From an uncultured Collinsella sp. (GTDB taxonomy: Bacteria; Actinomycetota; Coriobacteriia; Coriobacteriales; Coriobacteriaceae): 8,358 nt of DNA. Below are positions 6,235-8,358 of this stretch, one piece after another. Location: assembly GCA_902494625.1 (NCBI GenBank), contig CABUUB010000074.1, forward strand, positions 1 to 8,358. Direction: 5' to 3'. Below the pieces are notes generated by a model. The model saw nothing but the letters and a program-made list of their open reading frames with translations. It did no database searches and had not been told where the DNA came from. Numbering within the stretch: the stretch's first letter is position 1; every line of letters starts with the position of its first letter. The position numbers were made by a program, and so were the translations under genes.

Positions 6235-7008
6235 CTACATCGCCATTCCGCCGTCAACGCGTACAACCTCGCCCGTAATGTAGGAAGCCGCATCGCTCGC
6301 CAAAAAGCGCACCACGCCGGCCACTTCCTCGGGGCGCGCCATGCGCTTAAGGGGAATCTGCTCCTCGGTTGCCGCACGAACCTTTTCCGAAAGCTTTGCC
6401 GTCATATCTGTCTCGACAAACCCGGGGGCGACCGCGTTCACTCGTACGCCGCGGGGCGCAAGCTCGCGCGCCACCGCCTTGGTCAGGCCGATCACGCCCG
6501 CCTTGGAGGCAGCGTAGTTGGCTTGCCCGGCATTGCCCATCAGGCCCACAACCGAGCTCATGTTGACGACGCAGCCGCCGCGCTGGCGCATAAAGGTCTT
6601 GGTGAGCGTGCGCGTCATGTTAAACGTTCCTTTAAGATTGACATCGAGCACACGATCGAAGGCGTCATCGCCCATGCGCATGAGCAGGCCATCGCGGGTG
6701 ATGCCAGCGTTGTTGACGAGCGCCCAAATGGAGCCAAAGTCGTTGAGGACCGCTTCCACGCACGCGTTGACGGCAGCGGGATCGGCCACGTCGCATTGAT
6801 ATGCGCGAGCTGTGGCACCAGCGGCCTCGCAGGCTTCGCACGTCTCGCGCGCCGCATCGACGCTGCCGGCATAGACGACGGCGATATCAAAGCCGTCCTC
6901 CGCCAGACCGACAGCGCAGGCGCGGCCGATGCCGCGCGAGCCGCCCGTGACCAGTGTCACGCGACGTGAGTCGTTGCGCTCGAGCGCGCCGTTGTTCAAG
7001 TTGCCCAT
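6235..7008 (-). CDS. fabG: 3-oxoacyl-ACP reductase FabG
   Basis: NADPH-dependent reduction of 3-oxoacyl-ACP to 3-hydroxyacyl-ACP; a classical short-chain dehydrogenase/reductase. It is 257 residues, slightly longer than the 244 of E. coli because of an N-terminal extension of about 13 residues before RRVTLVTGG. Visible motifs in Rossmann-fold order: cofactor loop TGGSRGIG (21-28), CDVADP (72-77), NNAG (99-102), Asn at about 124 in DVNLKG, and the catalytic Ser152, Tyr165 and Lys169 in NMSSVVG and NYAASKAG. APGFVETDM (194-202) and VDGGMAM at the end are typical of FabG. The Arg after TGGS fits NADPH preference. The start ATG has AAAGGA five bases upstream and lies 30 bases after fabD. Position inside the cluster makes FabG much likelier than another dehydrogenase. 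Confidence 0.96.
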   Translation of the reverse strand: MGNLNNGALERNDSRRVTLVTGGSRGIGRACAVGLAEDGFDIAVVYAGSVDAARETCEACEAAGATARAYQCDVADPAAVNACVEAVLNDFGSIWALVNNAGITRDGLLMRMGDDAFDRVLDVNLKGTFNMTRTLTKTFMRQRGGCVVNMSSVVGLMGNAGQANYAASKAGVIGLTKAVARELAPRGVRVNAVAPGFVETDMTAKLSEKVRAATEEQIPLKRMARPEEVAGVVRFLASDAASYITGEVVRVDGGMAM

Positions 7009-7038
7009 GTCATTCCTTTCGGGTTACAGCCCTGTGGA

Positions 7039-7965
7039 CTATGCGAGCTCGTCGGCAATAGCTGCGACCTGCTCGGCCGTTTCGCACGAATACACGCGAA
7101 CGTCGCTCAGCGTACGCTTGACCAGGCCCGACAGCGTTTTGCCAGGGCCGACCTCAATAAACGTGTCGATGCCCTGATCCTGCAGAGTATGCAGCGTGTC
7201 GACCCAGCGCACGGCATGGCTCACCTGGTTGGCCAAGACATCCGATGCCGTCTGGGGGTCCGCCGGATAGGGCGCCGCTGTCATATTTGCCAAAACAGGA
7301 ATGAGCAACGGGGACGGCGCGTGACCGGCCTCAATATATGCGGCAAGGCCACAGGTCGCCTCGGCCATATAGGGGCTATGAAATGCACCCGACACCGCGA
7401 CCTTCATGGCGCGGCCGCCAGCCTCTTTTACTAGGACGTCGAGGGTCTGCAGCGCATCGGACGCTCCGGCCACAACCGTCTGCTGCGGACTGTTGTAGTT
7501 GACCGGCCAGCAGTCCTCGCCGGCCTGTTTTGCCAGGCCTTCGACTTGCACCGCATCGAGCTTGATGACGGCACGCATGCCGCCCGGATGGCGCTCGGCA
7601 GCCGCGGCCATCAGCGCCGCGCGCTCGCACACGAGCTCAAAGCCCGCTCGCGTATCGAATGCCCCCGCAAAGGTGAGCGCGGCGACCTCGCCCAGCGAGA
7701 ATCCCGCACAGGCGGCAGGCACCACGCCACGCTCACGCAGGGCGATAGCCGCTGCCAGGTCGTGAACGAACACGCACGGCTGCGTGTTCTCGGTCTGCGA
7801 GAGCTCCTCCTTGGAGGCGCTCCGGCACTGCTCGCTGGTCCCCGGGCGCACCTCGTCGGCAATGGCGAACACCTCGCCGGCCGCCGGCGATGCCTCGATC
7901 AGGTCGACGCCCATCGCGGGATGTTGGGCACCCTGGCCGGCAAACAGAAACGCTACACTACCCAT
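7039..7965 (-). CDS. fabD: Malonyl-CoA:ACP transacylase FabD
   Basis: Transfers malonyl from CoA to the phosphopantetheine of acyl carrier protein, loading the extender unit for FabF. It is 308 residues, matching the family (309 in E. coli). Motifs: FLFAGQGAQ (7-14), nucleophile Ser90 in AGFSLGEVAAL, the carboxylate-binding Arg115 in CERAALM, NSPQQTVVAG (158-167), catalytic His196 in VSGAFHSPYM, and EVGPGKTLSGLVKR near the C-terminus. The nucleophile elbow is GFSLG, while E. coli has GHSLG: the GxSxG pattern holds but the second residue is Phe. The ATG at 7965 overlaps the fabK end by 13 bases and has AAGGG about ten bases upstream within fabK, so translation is probably coupled to fabK. No fused second domain is present. 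Confidence 0.96.
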   Translation of the reverse strand: MGSVAFLFAGQGAQHPAMGVDLIEASPAAGEVFAIADEVRPGTSEQCRSASKEELSQTENTQPCVFVHDLAAAIALRERGVVPAACAGFSLGEVAALTFAGAFDTRAGFELVCERAALMAAAAERHPGGMRAVIKLDAVQVEGLAKQAGEDCWPVNYNSPQQTVVAGASDALQTLDVLVKEAGGRAMKVAVSGAFHSPYMAEATCGLAAYIEAGHAPSPLLIPVLANMTAAPYPADPQTASDVLANQVSHAVRWVDTLHTLQDQGIDTFIEVGPGKTLSGLVKRTLSDVRVYSCETAEQVAAIADELA

Positions 7966-8358
7966 GCGGACGCACCCTTCAGGACGCGCTCGGCGCCATC
8001 GACCAGATCGTCAACGATTTCACGTGCGCTCTGGCGCTCGCTAACCATGCCGGCAATCTGTCCACACAAAAACGAGCCCTCTTCGTAGTTGCCGTCCTTG
8101 GCGGCCTTACGCAGTGCACCGGTTCCCAAAGCACCGAGCTCCTCGGCACTCGCACCGGAACCCTCGCTCTTGGCATAGGCGTTGGTGAAGGGGCTCTTGA
8201 GGGCGCGCACCGGATGTCCCGTCGAGCGACCGGTCGCACGCGTCGAAGTGTCGTTGGCCTTCAGGACCATCTCTTTGTACTGCTCCGAGACGGTGCACTC
8301 GTCTGCGACCAGAAAGCGCGTACCCACTTGCACGCCTTCGGCGCCCAGCATAAAGGCG
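7953..8358 (-). CDS. fabK: Enoyl-ACP reductase II (FabK), C-terminal part only
   Basis: FMN-dependent, NAD(P)H-using enoyl-ACP reductase, the last step of each elongation round. Only the C-terminal 134 residues are in the window; the FabK family is about 310-325 residues, so about 180 residues and the start lie beyond 8358. The fragment opens with AFMLGAEGVQVGTRFLVADE, matching the FMN phosphate-binding end of the TIM barrel. It continues with EQYKEMVLKANDTST, TGHPVRALKS, GTGALRKAAKDGNYEEGSFLCGQIAGMVSE and a helical tail, in the order known from streptococcal FabK. The fold is shared with nitronate monooxygenases, but the position directly ahead of fabD, as in streptococci, favours FabK. It is unrelated to FabI; FabK enzymes are generally insensitive to triclosan. 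Confidence 0.93.
   Translation of the reverse strand, partial: AFMLGAEGVQVGTRFLVADECTVSEQYKEMVLKANDTSTRATGRSTGHPVRALKSPFTNAYAKSEGSGASAEELGALGTGALRKAAKDGNYEEGSFLCGQIAGMVSERQSAREIVDDLVDGAERVLKGASAWVV

Noticed and set aside
7953..8358. Nitronate monooxygenase instead of FabK
   Set aside because: The folds are related and only the C-terminal part is visible, but the TGHPVRALKS segment and the position directly ahead of fabD match streptococcal-type FabK better.

Overview
The window is GC-rich and gene-dense. Every gene I can support lies on the minus strand, so transcription runs from the high-coordinate end to the low-coordinate end. Eight consecutive genes form a type II fatty acid synthesis (FAS II) and acetyl-CoA carboxylase cluster, in the order fabK (5' end outside the window), fabD, fabG, fabF, accB, fabZ, accC, accDA. 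A ninth gene, a PTS EIIC-type sugar permease, follows and runs off the low-coordinate end. No tRNA, rRNA, CRISPR array, insertion sequence or phage gene was recognised, and there is no gene-free stretch longer than about 40 bases.

The order fabK-fabD-fabG-fabF-accB-fabZ-accC-accD-accA is that of the streptococcal/enterococcal FAS II cluster. Here, however, the carboxyltransferase beta (AccD) and alpha (AccA) subunits are one continuous polypeptide, and base composition is high-GC. High GC, a FabK-type enoyl reductase, an AccDA fusion and a PTS permease together suggest an anaerobic gut actinobacterium of the Coriobacteriia (Collinsella-like). This taxonomic call is inference, not a database match.

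How the genes work together: AccC carboxylates the biotin on AccB, and AccDA moves the carboxyl group to acetyl-CoA to give malonyl-CoA. FabD transfers malonyl to acyl carrier protein. FabF condenses, FabG reduces the 3-ketone, FabZ dehydrates and FabK reduces the enoyl group. FabH and ACP are needed for initiation but are not in the window; by synteny they should lie beyond position 8358, along with the main promoter. Genes are spaced from -13 to +39 bases, and ribosome-binding sites often sit inside the upstream gene, which points to one translationally coupled operon.

The only structured non-coding element is an imperfect palindrome at 946-976. It overlaps the accDA stop codon and lies just ahead of the permease gene. 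The permease lacks an EIIB domain in front of EIIC and appears to lack a conserved His of the EIIC domain, making it the least ordinary gene here. I see no convincing new multi-gene system; the cluster is core lipid metabolism with a few noteworthy variations.
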